Both the position numbers and the translations under genes were made by a program. Positions 1 through 11,339 of a stretch of DNA of 64,000 nt are shown in pieces. The notes under the pieces are model-generated. The model did not search any database and had not been told where the DNA came from. It was given only the letters and a program-made list of their open reading frames with translations. The stretch is from Blasia pusilla (Eukaryota; Marchantiophyta; Marchantiopsida; Blasiales), in NCBI GenBank assembly GCA_050084515.1, contig CM114271.1, forward strand, positions 62,992,001-63,056,000, written 5' to 3'. Each line of letters opens with the position of its first letter. Position 1 is the stretch's first letter.

Positions 1-1100
1 CTAGCTGAACTCATGGTAATCGTCCATGGTGCCCCCTCTAAGTGGTGAAACATGCCGTTCCATTCTATAAAGGGGTTGAACTCCCTAGCCCATTGTGAGT
101 CACACCGACTTCTAAACTTCAAAATGAAGTCGTGCAACTCTATCGTGCCGAAAACATCCAAAAACCTACGCGGTCCTCTATCTCGGTCGTCCATCTCGTA
201 CTCCCAATCGGTAGGACCATCCACTATGTGTGGTGATGTGCTCAAAAAATCCTTTACGTCCACCCCTTTGTTTGAAGAGGGCATAGAAGGAGCTCAAGGT
301 AGTCCCTCACGTGGAGATCCTTGAAACATCGCGCCACTCTGCGTAAATCCCTTAGAGCTACTCCCAGGTCCACCATCTAGCCTCTCAAAATCCCGAGAAG
401 ATGCTGTGATGAACCTCGTGCCCCTCTCATGCAATCACTCTCAATCTCACAAGTAATTCCTCAATCACTCAACCCAAACATATGGCACTTAATCTACATT
501 GCCTCTCACTAAGACGTAAACTGTGGGGCAACAAGCGGCGTGGTGCGGAAAATAGAGTGGTCTATCGTGCCTTGGACAGAATATAACCTCAACTTTGAAC
601 ATCCCACACAGATCCATGTCCCCTAAACCACATACATCAATGATTCTCTCAACATCTGCTTAAAACCTAATACTCTAAATAATTACCCAATACCCAGAAA
701 TCTCTCACACGTGCCCGATAAAAGACCAAAATGGGTAACCTGAACATATGTCGATGTTGCTCCTCAGCAATAGCAAATCTTGACCCCTGCTTGGTCGTGG
801 AAAAAGCTTCCTCCTATCAGCAAGTCGTACTCCTTTGATATTGACCATGGTCAAACCTCCTCGAAGTGCGGTGCCGCTCCTACGGTATCATACGGTACCG
901 GCGGCACAAAAAAGCTATAAGTGGCACAACACTTGGGCATGGGATGCAGCACTCTATGACATACCCGCTCTACTCCCAAGTGATGGTGGAGCTCTACGAT
1001 CGAGATGGTAGGGTACGGCCACAAGTAGCAATCGGCAGCATGTTACAGCTACGGGCATCATAGCATGATACTCAATCGTCGTCGAGCAACTACCAAATGC
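1..1100 (-). mobile_element. Ty3/gypsy copy (Gyp-0), 5' part: gag start and leader, cut by the window edge
   Basis: Read on the minus strand, 1-330 encodes a gag-like stretch (for example SPHIVDGPTDWEYEMDDRD, then a W-x-R-x-F-N-P-F-I-x-W-like segment near the left edge). It matches the gag of the copy at 23-30 kb in the same frame order. The DNA from about 330 to 1100 is the leader upstream of gag. It shares the 15-base string aaatgggtaacctga (near 730) with the equivalent place in the 23-30 kb copy (near 30270). Stop codons and indels are frequent, so the copy is dead. The rest of the element lies outside the window to the left. Confidence 0.6.
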
Positions 1101-2319
1101 TATGCATAGTAGATCGGAAAGAAAACTCAGACCCCATAAATCAAGAGCTCACTTGCCATCACTAGAAGGTACTTGCAAATAGTCGATGTGTGACGGTCCA
1201 TGACGACACAATTGCACTGGTCTTGTCGATGTCAACGGTATAAAACAACGATTGACAATTGACTCTCAACCCTCAATCATCGCTGCTATCACTCAAGGGC
1301 CTCAAGTCACAAAAAGGGATGGTCCTCAATGCCTACCTTCTAAACAACAACGAGGAAGAAAGTGTTAAAAAACGGACGTCATCGATGGCGGCCAACGGAC
1401 GAAGCAAGGATAGCCTGGATGGACGGTGGAAGTCAACGGTAATTATGATATCCCATATGTGGGTAAATATGGTACAATTGGCTCTATTTTGACCTCATTC
1501 AAAATTCAAGATCTTTTTTCTCCTACTCTACTAACCCCTCAAACTAAAGGTCAACTCACTAAAATTATCCCACATTTATACTTCATTAAGCCCCATAAAT
1601 CTTGGATCAACACCCATTAAATAAAGTTTCCACTCACTTTAACCTCAAGATCCTAAGTTTCCCTCATCCTATTTACAATAATAAATTTTTATTTTATTTT
1701 TCTACCTCAACTAAGAAGTTATCAAGAATTTCAAATTTTGCTCCTTCCCCATGCGATGGCTATGGCAGCCCACGAAAATTTTCATCACTTCATGCTCAAA
1801 TGTAAAAATCACGCAAAGTTTCTTCGACAACGTGCATAACTTCCTGATCTAAAATACTCTTAAATTGGTTTCTCCGTTTGATCTTTCCTCAAAACTTTAC
1901 GGGGACTGTCATGTAGCCAAAATCTCTTCCCCTACAAAAATTTTGGTAGCGCTTCCGTACTGATTTCTCCAAGAAAAATTTAAGAACCTCTCACAAAAAA
2001 TACCACAGAGCTACATGGTACTCCTAAGAACACCAACATAGAGCAACCCGCCCCCACATTCAATTTCTACCAAAAATTGCGCAACGCTTGCACGTGCCAC
2101 TTTCTCGTATGAAAAAACTGAAAAGAAATGACACCAAACGAATGGCTCTTGACCTCATGAGCATACTCATGAGCAATGAAATGGAAAACATGCTCTCCAA
2201 CCTGCAAACACTGCAAGCAACAAGTGAGCTCTTCCATTGTAGCTCTCTCAATCCTTGATCTTCTCTTGGTAAATCCATATCTGGATTCCATGACTTAGCA
2301 TGGAATTTTTCGGACTTCG
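1101..2319. other. Intergenic DNA, no feature recognised
   Basis: AT-rich sequence with only short overlapping open frames in several phases. I see no domain, terminal repeat or RNA gene. The part nearest 1100 may still belong to the leader or LTR of the gypsy copy to its left. Confidence 0.4.
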
Positions 2320-2735
2320 TTCCCACTTTGTTTTGGCTCATTTTGAGCCATATTGAGGAACTTATTATTTCGGGTAAGTTATCATTTCTAATAAAGTTGA
2401 CTTTCCACTTTGGGAAGTGGTCCTTGATTTGCTACAGCAAGTCAAGAGGCAAGGAGATGGCATATGAGCATAGGTTACAATGAAGAAAGCTTGGGAGAGG
2501 CAGGAGGATATACCTCCAAGAGAGAGAGCTCGAGAGCTCATTCTCTCTTTGTTAAACTTTTGGCATGAGGCGGCGGAGCTATGGGCCTCCTTACCTTATG
2601 TGTGTAATCCAAGCCTCTCAATAGGAGAGTGGGTTTGGTTTGAAGAGAGAGAGAGAGAGAGGGAGAGAACCTCCTTGGCTCTTGACGTGCTGTAGCTTGT
2701 CAAGGGTCAACTCACTTTCCACTTTGGGTCTACTA
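2320..2735 (+). repeat. Family A (LTR-like) copy with an inverted piece at its right end
   Basis: From about 2340 the sequence (gagccatattgagg, then tcgggtaagtta, the long purine run at 2641-2668 and gagtgggtttggtt) matches the copies at 34.2, 46.1, 57.3 and 62.9 kb. At about 2670 the orientation flips. The stretch 2670-2735 (ctccttggctcttgac followed by tcaagggtcaactc) is the reverse-orientation version of an earlier part of the same repeat. The family is tied to the gypsy elements because one module of it abuts the polypurine tract of two gypsy copies. Confidence 0.7.
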
Positions 2736-3165
2736 GATCTAACTCGTTCATCTATCTTAATAGATGTTACAACTTCCATGCTATCGCATTGAAAACCATT
2801 TCGCATACTATTTTTTAAGTAAATAGAGAACATTGAGCACCGACATGCTAAAAGTGCAAAACTTGATACGTAAAATACGGAGAGAATAAAAGCTATGAAT
2901 ATGGGATTGATGTTGGGAAAAATTGGACAATCACTCATATGAATCACATAAGATATACGTGGTCCACTTGCGCTGTGGAAGCTATACTGCAAGTTGATAC
3001 TCTCAGGTCGCTTTATTAAAATTTGCACACATTGTACATCACAAGCTCTCTGAGAGTTCCTATCAAGCTTAAAGCCCCAGGCGCTAAAAATGACCAAAGA
3101 ACCCTCAGATGGCTTCAGCTAAATAGATACGAAACTAGTATGTATACTATACCACAGAGCCAGCC

Positions 3166-3496
3166 CAAGGTTACATATGGACAAAGTCTGTGTCCGCGAC
3201 ATATCCATATTAGTGGACTTACGTCCGTCCTATAGAAGGACTTATCCACATGAGCCCCCATCTCCCTCTCTTTTGTCATTCCCCCCACTTGTGTTTGTGA
3301 TCGGCACTTTCTCATTTTGTCCTCATCCCTCCTCCACTCCCTACTCCCTTATTGCCTTGCCCGTCCTTGCCTTGTCTTCCACCATAAATGATACGTGTGG
3401 GCCCTAGCTTTTGCAATCCATGTCAGTGGACATTTCCAATTTTTTCTGTCCATGTCCGTCCTAGGGATGGACTTGTTTGTTTTTGTGCAACCATAG
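3166..3496. mobile_element. Small hAT-type non-autonomous element (MITE), older copy
   Basis: This roughly 330-bp unit is clearly homologous along its length to the element at 51593-51890: gtggacaaagt-like start, repeated gtccgtcc blocks, pyrimidine-rich centre, and a tgcaaccat end. Its terminal inverted repeats are caaggttaca on the left and the complement of tgtgcaaccat on the right. The flanks resemble each other only loosely (gccagccc and gccattcc), so the 8-bp target duplication has decayed. It has no coding capacity. Confidence 0.6.
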
Positions 3497-4700
3497 GCCA
3501 TTCCCCTGCCCCCCACGGGTAGAGACGGCGAGTAAGCTCGCCTTCGGACATATCTTCGAGTAAGCTTGCCTTTCACAAATCCTCATGATGTCACTCTTGA
3601 TAGAATTCCATACACATAAGTAGTAGTTGGAACATAATCATGTCTGAACTTGCCAAGGTGCGGAGTGACTTTAAAGTGATATAAATGTCATTTCATGCTC
3701 TATGCCATCTTGTGCCAACAAGTTGCGAGTCTCCACATAAAGCCATAGAAACCCATGGGAAACACTACACCAAGCACTAATTGCCCATAATGATTCATAC
3801 CTAAGAAGACTCCACCCCACCATACAATTCATAATCGCATGCAATTCCATCACTTAAAGGAATATTGAAACGAAACTACCATGTGAAGGAATGGATAACA
3901 AATCATGAAGAATGTATGGGCGGCAAGAATGACTTAGAATGAGAGCAAGAAGGGAGAATGAACTGTGACCTAAGAAGATATCATACTCTAACTGATTAAG
4001 ATTTAAAATTTTCAAATGGATCTCATTTCCATTTAGGTAGCCACGTGCATGCTCACGTTAGCATGATGGTATGCATGACGATCAGCTGCTATAGAGTTCG
4101 GATATCCTGTCTCTAAGCCGTTCGGATATCCGCTCCAACAGTTGAGTTGGGAGGTGGTCTTGGGCCGGCTAAACTGGGCATCAGCATGCCGGCATCGTAC
4201 TACAAACTCCTCTCATTTCCGAACTGGACACCGAACCCGTTCTAAACCCGCGCTGCTGCCCCACTAATTGATGCGATCAGTTTTGGGTTTATCGTCCGGG
4301 ATTGAATTGGGTCAGTAATGACACAGACGAGGTTAGTGAGTTCGGGAGAACCGGGGTTACGTGTTGACCTAGCCGGAAGAAATTTAGAATTGCCGATTCA
4401 CTTTGCAAATCAACGGCCAAAAACCGGCAGAATACAGAGTTCTCCTTTGTATAGGGAAATATCAAAAATTACCGTTCTCGCAAAAAACTACCGGACCATG
4501 GTTCGATAAGTACTAAGAGACCGAGAAATGAAGACAGTTCGTTTAGCGAAATGTGTCCGTGTTATCGATACGATAGAGAATCTGGTGTATACGAAATAAC
4601 TGCAGATCTTCTTCGCCCTTATGAGGGCTAGAACATCTGATTGCTACAGAAGTAACAGAACTGTTGCACTTTAAAGTTTAAACCATCGTCTGAGCAAACA
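3497..4700. other. Intergenic DNA, no gene recognised
   Basis: Unique-looking sequence. Around 4290-4450 there is a GC-richer patch with several accgg and ccgg strings, loosely like 52550-52700, but I could not align the two convincingly. No open frame here has a recognisable domain. Confidence 0.4.
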
Positions 4701-4725
4701 AAGATGCACTTCGATAAAAACGAGT

Positions 4726-4740
4726 GATGGAAAACCCATC
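4726..4740 (-). repeat. LINE 3'-terminal hairpin, copy 1
   Basis: On the minus strand this reads GATGG-GTTTT-CCATC, a 5-bp stem with a 5-base loop, preceded by a CCCC-T-C-TTTTGTAC-like string and followed by a T-rich tail. The same structure sits at the end of four other fragments (11081, 11461, 11896 and 12706). It is probably the site recognised by the LINE reverse transcriptase. Confidence 0.6.
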
Positions 4741-5389
4741 GGAAGTACAAAAGAGGGGGACTCAAAGAGTCAAAACACGAAGGCCACAACAGGACGAGAA
4801 AAGGAAGAAGGGGCATTCCCCCTAACGACGAAACTCACTTACCAGAGAAAATATCAGCAACAACAAGAGAGCTATGACTACTACTAAGTGGGCCTCTAGC
4901 GCCGGCGTCTCCCCAGCTGAGCCCGCCGCAAAATCCCATTAGCCTTGGCACGCTTGTTGCAACGCTATGGAGACCAGCGCCTGTCTGAGAATCCAGTAGC
5001 TAAGGACAACCCATTTCTCAGTGGAGATGATGGGCGAGATCCCGTGAACGCAGTCAAACCTCTCCCCATAGCCCCATACATCTCTATGGCCAGGGGGATG
5101 AAGATGTGTCCCTCGTGTAGTCATTGTAGATATGTGTCTTCTTCGCCGCCGCCGCCGCCGCCGCCGCTCCTTGTAGCATTAAGCCCTTGGGCCACCACTT
5201 GGGCTCGCAGCTGCCTCCGCGTAGGATCTGTGACTACCACGTCCGCCACAACCACCTCGGCCTCACGTGTCATGTAGAGATCGGCACGAATGAGGGAATC
5301 CGCATGGAGTAGTGCCTCTCTCTCTGCACATGGAAGCCACTCTCCCGAGCAATCTCGAACATGATATCCCGCCTTTGCATCGTGAGTGG

Positions 5390-5677
5390 CTATCCTCTCA
5401 CCCCCAATGGACAGCGTGCCAAATGCACCCCAAGTGGATCAGGCTCGGCGACACTCGCGGTGTGTCGAACCAACCATCGATGGTTGGGGAGGCCCAAGCG
5501 GAACCGCATCGCTGTGGTATAGGTAAGTGGTGCGATCACGGAAAGCTGGAGAAGGCGCGCCCTACCCATGAGCTGCCCCTTCCGGAGCAAGAGCGAATCA
5601 CGGGCCCTAACCTCCATGGGGATATTCCGTGGGGACATAGTGCCTCTAAAAACTGCCTCAAAGTGGGCTTCCATCAA
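5390..5677 (-). pseudogene. LINE C-terminal domain remnant
   Basis: The 95-residue frame contains MRFRLGLPNHRWLVRHTAS followed by GVHLARCPLGVRG. In related non-LTR polyproteins this position carries a short Cys/His zinc-binding segment of the type CxxC...H...CP. Here the first cysteines are lost and only H-L-A-R-C-P remains. The downstream part (4939-5124) has HLHPPGHRDVWGYGERFD and is the last recognisable piece before the stop. Confidence 0.6.
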
Positions 5678-6003
5678 GGAAGATTGGAGCCCATCGACCG
5701 GAGGTAACTAAGGAGGAGAAAGTGGGGAGAACGGCTCGGCCTCAACTCGAAGGAATCTCTACAAGCGTGAGTGAAGACTGAAGTGGGAAAGAGCCATCCT
5801 CGACTCGGGAGCTAGTGTAGAAGGAGCGGTCTATTTCTAACCAAAAATCGGGAGCAAAGGAGGGTGCCACTATGGCCCAACTCCTAAAAAAGCGGAGGGC
5901 GCCACTAACTCGGTCGAGAGAAGACCTACTCCACCAAAAGAAATCGGCCAAGAGGCCTGTCTCTACGACTAACTCCCCATGGGGCACTCTAAGGAGCCGG
6001 GTC

Positions 6004-6765
6004 CTAGAAGATCCCCAAACACCTGCATGAGCTTCCTATCAAAGGATCTATATAGGGAAGAAAGGTGACTAGATGTCCGACAGTTCTAGTGAGGTAACCA
6101 GGTCTCTGAGCAAAACAAGAAGAGAGAATGCGAAAGGCGACTTGAGGGTCACCAATCCTCGTAAGATCATCAACGTGGAGAAGATCCTCGGTAAGAGCCG
6201 CTGCCACGAAAGTCGACACAAAGTCCTGGCTCGGCGGTACTCCCAAGACTCGAAGCCCTCCCAGTCACAAGAAGCCGTCGGGTAAATGTAGATCATCACG
6301 AGGCCTGATGGAGACCAAGCCTTGCACTTCCCCACCTTCACCGCCAGCCGACACGTGCCAAGCTGTCTTTGAAAAGTGCTCGAATCGGGGACAACCAGAT
6401 CTCCGGGACCAACAATATGAGTATCATCGCCGTGAAGGAACATGCAACCCGGAAAGCCTCCACCGTAGAAAGAACCGCTCGGTAATGAGCCCACGACAAA
6501 CAACGCGCCACCCGGAGGGTCACCCAGCGAGTCCCGTGTAGCGAGACTCCAAGACCGTGACCTCCTCCTCGAATCGACCATGGTGGAAATAGAGGGCCGA
6601 AGGGGCCCCATAGAAAGCCTGCACAAAGGGAATGAGGCTCGCCATGGGGCCACCAGCGTCCCTCAACTCTGTGAATATAGTAGCCGAGATATTGAGTTGA
6701 AGGCGTTCTCCACGCCCACTTGAGAACCACCCACTCTGGATGTACATCTAGACAAGCCCTCAAAC
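6004..6765 (-). pseudogene. LINE reverse transcriptase palm and thumb, frameshifted
   Basis: Motifs are spread over three frames. FYGAPSALYF precedes the palm (6520-6747 frame). GDPPGGALF and then GDDTHIVGP follow (6069-6653 frame); the aspartate pair of GDDTH is the catalytic box normally written FADD or YADD. VGKCKAWSPSGL is the family hallmark after the palm. The thumb continues in another frame as GVPPSQDFVSTFVAAAL and RILSSCFAQRPGYL (6004-6246). Stops and at least two frame changes rule out a functional product. The order and spacing match a single ancestral reading frame. Confidence 0.85.
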
Positions 6766-7591
6766 CTAAGGCAACCGTCTCACATCCGGTGGCGTGGCAA
6801 CTCCAAACCGATGCGGACTCGAGATGTGGTCGAAAGCCTCACGGAATTGCAAAGCAAGAGTACGACTCACCAACCCGCAAGAGCACCTCACCTATGGCAA
6901 TCGGACGGATACCACCACCCCTTTGACAACGCCAAAAAGTCGCCCTGCCCCTAATACTTGGGCCCTTCTTTGTTGGCACTCTCCTGAGCTAGGTGAGAGG
7001 CAACTCCTGAAGCAACTTCGGAGAAGCCGCTCGAAGCGGTGTCCTCGGAAGAAAGCAATCACGAAGGTGTTCGTACATCATACCAGACAAACCTCCGCCG
7101 CAATCCTCGGAGAACGTCCAGTGCCCGTGCAAAGAGGGACGGGTCAAGGCATATAGCCGTGTCGGGTGGAAGTCACGTGCAAAAGCTGGAATGTCAACCG
7201 ATGGGCGAGGATGTAGCCTCCGGAGGGCATCGATGGTAACAGGTGAAGAAGGAGCCATGTCCATCGGGCGAAGAGCACGTGCGGCTCGCGAGTACTCTGA
7301 AGGTGTCCTACATCGCCGCAACCTGGCCGCTCCAGGATCGTCCGCCGGAAACCAGGTGAACTACTACCTCGCGAATGCCACAAACTCACTCTGCAGAGAC
7401 TCCCAATCACCTCCTAAAAGCGTCTCACACGTGCTATAACCTCTCTATGACCGGCCTTCCCTCCCGAGTGTAACGAAGACACCATCGTGGAAGGAGAAGT
7501 AGTAGGTACCACGAGAGCTCATCCATAGGATCAAGGCGATCCTAGCGAGGGAAGGAGGAATGCGTGGCGGAGGTCGTCCCGAATAGCATGG

Positions 7592-8055
7592 GGATCCTAT
7601 GAAACAACCTCGGCCGGGGAAAACGGGTCTCGAAGAGACCTATAATCTGCCCTAGTGGGACCTCAACCACTCCCATGCCTCGGGAGGGGCGATGATGCGG
7701 GAAGCACCGGAGAGCATCCATGGTCGGCAGGAGGGACCACCCATCCAAATCTATCAAAGTCGGGATGTTTAGCCGCTAAGTGGTTCGAATTCTGAACGAG
7801 TGAAGAATTCGGGACAACATGGGCATTTAGTATCCCGACTAGACGACCCACGGGTCCCCACACGGGGAGCCGATGCGGGTCGAGGCATGGATGCAACTCA
7901 CCAAGAAGAGGACATGGCCCCTCCAATAAAATCGTGCAACAATCCCCGTCAATACAAATCCTGTTATCCCCATTGAAAGCGGTCCTGGCAAACCACTCTC
8001 TTTCCGCCCACGGTAATGCTCCCTCTAACATAAATCTGTCACCTACCGACATCAC
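7592..8055 (-). pseudogene. N-terminal part of the LINE ORF, function unrecognised
   Basis: An open frame of about 130 residues (7663-8055) precedes the reverse transcriptase on the same strand with similar composition, so it probably belongs to the same polyprotein. The string NHLAAKHPDFDRFGW could be what is left of a zinc-finger-like region (H-L-x(3)-H-P), which such proteins often have at the N terminus. I do not see the paired cysteines needed to claim it. Confidence 0.35.
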
Positions 8056-8060
8056 CTAGG

Positions 8061-9059
8061 ACTTCTAGTCCCAACCCCTCCCAAAAATAAACTCATGAAT
8101 ACGTAGAGTTGCTAAGAGTGTGAAAAGATCATGGGCCCTTCGAGATAAAATAGATGAGAAGAAAAGTGTATGTACGGGAAGGGTAACAAATACAAACGAG
8201 AATCGAACCAAAATGAGAAGCACATCGACAAATACGACAAACAAGAAAGGACTTGGGAAAGGAGGGAAGGGTGGGTGAATAGAGGCGTTACCTTGGGAAA
8301 TTTCTCCAAATGACAATAAGCTAAACCCTAATATTCACATTTGGAACCCTAATATGAACCGAATTCTAAAAAAGATGAATAAAAATAAAAATACTTCACG
8401 CCATGCAGCAAGGTCCGGATCAAAACGAAGCTCTCGTCACGCTCTCCGTTTCGACATGTAACACGTCTCTTTTCGTCCCCTACACCCTCCGTCCTTCCTC
8501 CCGCCGTCCCCGTCCATGCCTCTCGCCGTCCCCGCCCAAAATCGCTGCTCCGCTGGATACCACAACCGTTGGGCTAAACGGAGGACTGGAGCTGGAGAGA
8601 ACCGACTCTGCTTAAAAAAGGAGACACTCATCATTTCTCTCCGCTTCCGACCAGCCCAGCCCTTTCTGAGTACTATCTGCGGGACACAGAGGTAGTATCG
8701 ACAGCCGTTTCTGCAATAAAGGCTGTCTGCATTTAAAGTCCGGGGGAGAGTTAGTAGATAAAATTATTATATAAATTGGAGCTACATCACACTCCAGGTC
8801 TAGTGGTCATTATAGAAAACTGGTTACGAGGACGGGCTTGATCACGAGGCCGCGCGTTCGACATAGCTGTTAAGATGAGGGGTGCTATGTGCACGCGGGA
8901 GTCGGGACTAAAATGCGCACATTGCGGAAACCATTTCGTATTTTTGCAATTTTTGGGACTTCCGAATAGCAATAAATGCTGACAGTAGTAAGTATCGCTC
9001 TCCGACTTCAGATACACTGACCCAGGGTTCCAAGAGGAAAACAAGAGGAAAGACATTCT
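8061..9059. other. Non-coding or unrecognised DNA upstream of the LINE
   Basis: 8065-8316 may include the LINE 5' untranslated region. 8403-8640 is GC-rich with CCGTCC-type strings. Near 8797 there is a ggtctagtggtcattat string that resembles a tRNA D-arm, with gcgttcgac about 60 bases later. The spacing is too long and the acceptor stem is missing, so I do not call a tRNA; a tRNA-derived SINE head is possible. Confidence 0.35.
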
Positions 9060-9312
9060 GAATTGATACGTAGCAAAGCTCCAAAGTCGGATCGGACTCC
9101 CACCCCCTTCTCCACACACTTTGATCAGGCCCAAATAATGATCTTGCTTTGACTTGGTTTGAATATATAGGTGGACTATATCTATATATGGATTGCGCTT
9201 AGGGTAGATAGTTTAGGTAGAAAGGAGATTGAAGGGGAGCGATATCAACGTGTTTGGGACAAGGGGGTGGGGGTCCGATCCGACGGAAGAGAAGTATCAG
9301 CATATCTTTGGG
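9060..9312. repeat. Inverted repeat with about 65-bp imperfect arms
   Basis: tcggatcggactcccaccc near 9085 pairs with gggtgggggtccgatccga near 9263; the central 23 bp match at 22 positions. Weaker pairing continues outward (tccacacactttgat against atcaacgtgtttggga). The arms are about 150 bases apart. The structure could be a fold-back element or a hairpin transcript. No terminal duplication or coding sequence is visible. Confidence 0.55.
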
Positions 9313-10339
9313 ACTTGGCTCCATATTAATTCAAAATACTCTTGCAACCCTGCGTCAGTATATACAATGAAGTCAGGTCATAAACCCGCATCCGTGCTTT
9401 TTCGCTTGAGTTGAAGGTCTCATGCATTGGAGTACGAGACTGACAGCGACTAGGCGCTCACCTTTCTGTAAATCTCCACCTGGAAATCAGAGAAAACATA
9501 CTGGACCCAGTAGAATATCATGCATGATTGGTGGCAGAAAATATTCGTACATGGAGAGGATGACACCATCACTATCTTGTTCAATCATGCTCGTCGGCAT
9601 GGTGAATCGTAGTCTTCTTCGCGTGAGGAAAGGAAAGTGAAGGCTTATCAACATCGATGAACGATTCAAATCCCTCTAGACCTCACACATGGTCCAAGTA
9701 CCTTACTTCAACCCTATGAAAATTTTAGCTCACTCTCAAATATCCAGCTGCCACCGACATTGGGGACGGTCTGAACCCCCATTGAAGTCTTGGCATGAAC
9801 AGCTGACCCTGACCCACGCATGTCCAGGAGAATGTGTTCATGGTTCAGAAAATCCACAGTCATGGCCATTCATTACAAAGACGTCTTAGGGAGATTCCAA
9901 GATTTAAGGCTGGAAATCCTCCCAAGCACACATGGAAGATAGGACCACATTGGACATAAAGTCAAATCATTCTGGTCGGCCACAAAATCAAGTAAAATTT
10001 CAAGCAGTTCTTTCTTGACTGAAAATTTGAAGCTCGAAACAAGAAAAGCGCTTTACGAACACATGTACAACTGAAACATGACGATCTGGTACAGCTCTAG
10101 CGTTATTGCAGGCCTACGATTGACCACAGGAAACCCCATTTTCCGTCACCAATCACTTGAAAGAAAATGCTATCATCGTACAGTGAATGTGATGTATCGA
10201 CAGTTACAAGGTTGTACGTCAAACAGATATTCTGCCTTGCAATTCTCGATCGGTTAGCATTTGAGTGCGTGTAGCACGATGAAGAATTAGTCTCCCTCAT
10301 ATTGGTACTTCATGTGGTGATTCTGATGGACACGACGAT
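9313..10339. other. Unrecognised DNA, balanced composition
   Basis: Not obviously repetitive. The best-looking small frame is on the minus strand (9487-9669, about 60 residues, containing DGVILSMYEYFLPPIMHD). It has no known domain and no supporting splice or promoter signal. The 16-base string aaacccgcatccgtgc near 9382 recurs in the intron of the gene at 48.3 kb (near 48445), which may be a shared repeat fragment. Confidence 0.3.
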
Positions 10340-10910
10340 TTTGGCCAAAATATGCCTTTTCGGATCAATCAAATGGCTGCCGACACCTAGAGGTGCAGGT
10401 CTACTTAGCAGTTCTGCAGGGGATTTAACTTGACTTCTCTTTGGGATTGACTCGAGGTACTGCATGCAGTGGGTCGACAACGGGGTAAAGTCATCGAGAG
10501 CACCTTACTTCTCCGTACCATTGCCGACTTTGGATGCTGATTCTAATATTTGATTTCACAACGAGAAGACTGAATAGGAATGGGCAAGCTCTATGAAGTC
10601 CACCGTCTAACCTCGCTGAAGACCTGCACACTACGGATCTCGGACCCTTTCGTTTAAGGTCTCCTTTCCACATTGAACAGTAGCCAGGAGGACGGTTGCA
10701 GGAGGGTCCGCCACTGCCACTGCAGACAGATCCGAAGAGACTGACATTCACCGCAGCAGAGCGCATATGATGTCGGTAGCCCGAGCGATTCGAACCTCAC
10801 TGGTGTTGGGTGAACTACATCGCTCATCAGTGATCGCAAATATATCTTCCCCATGACTGCCCAAAGAGATATTGCTTTGGAATAATACAACTCTAACCAC
10901 ATATTAAGTT
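10340..10910. repeat. Dispersed repeat family B, copy 1
   Basis: This segment aligns with 53560-54150 in the same orientation and order: gatcaatcaaatggctgccg then acacct; ttgacttctc then gctcgagg or actcgagg; cttctccgtacca then ttgccgac; atatttgat or atattgat; and tgtcggtagccc at the right end. The two copies have diverged by substitutions and indels. No coding sequence or terminal repeat was recognised in either, so the element type is unknown. Confidence 0.6.
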
Positions 10911-10984
10911 GATGAATTCAACTTACACCACAGAATTATGTGTAATGTGAAGAGTTCACACGTACACAACAAGAGATGGTATCG

Positions 10985-11120
10985 TCACCATTATCTTAAC
11001 GCAGGAGATGAGTCACGTGTAGCTTCTTTCTCCTCTTTCTCTTTCCCCGCTTTTTTCTTTCTATGCCCCCTCATTTGTATGATGGTTTCCCATCCTATTT
11101 TCTATTTATTATTACACTTT
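10985..11120 (+). repeat. LINE 3'-end fragment, copy 2
   Basis: The string ctatgccccctcatttgtat followed by gatggtttcccatc (hairpin at 11081-11094) and a TATTTTCTATTTATTA-like tail matches the LINE 3' end at 4.7 kb in opposite orientation. It has no coding part and looks like a 5'-truncated insertion. Confidence 0.55.
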
Positions 11121-11339
11121 TTCTCTCGTCTATATACTAGCATACTATGAAAAAATCATATGGAAACAGGTACCCTTAATTCCTCTTGTACACGTGTCAA
11201 AAACGACACAACACGTAGGCTGATGGTCCTGATACTCGAACCACGAGTTTCTTGTTTTCTCTGGCATTTACTGGATGAATGGAGTCTTATTTTAAAACAA
11301 ATTCCGGTTGTAATGGACGCTTTTGGCCTTTAGTAATGG

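Larger units (their letters stand above)
4705..8060 (-). mobile_element. Non-LTR retrotransposon (LINE) with WSPSGL-type reverse transcriptase, decayed
   Basis: The minus strand encodes one retroelement polyprotein broken by many frameshifts. From N to C there is an upstream segment with a P-S-x-D-I-P-A-F-A-R-D-F stretch followed by a G-x-S-G-M-M-Y-E-H-L-R block (about 7010-7320). Then come palm motifs (about 6300-6700), the thumb (about 6004-6246), a zinc-binding-like region (about 5390-5677) and a C-terminal segment ending at a stop at 4939. About 230 bp of 3' untranslated DNA follows. It ends near a small hairpin (4726-4740) shared with four other 3' fragments between 11 and 12.9 kb. The local GC content is higher than that of the flanks. 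No target duplication could be identified. Confidence 0.8.

Noticed and set aside
4945-5277. Plus-strand ORF of 110 codons with a polyproline run
   Set aside because: It is antisense to the LINE C-terminus, and the proline run comes from a short CCG repeat at 5145-5167.
5312-5707. Plus-strand ORF of 131 codons
   Set aside because: Antisense shadow of the LINE coding region; the minus strand carries the recognisable motifs.
8797-8870. tRNA-like string (ggtctagtggtcattat ... gcgttcgac)
   Set aside because: The D-arm and T-arm-like parts are too far apart, the B box is imperfect and no acceptor stem pairs.
10780-10810. B-box-like ggttcgaatc on the minus strand
   Set aside because: No A box at the right distance and no cloverleaf, so not called as a tRNA or SINE.
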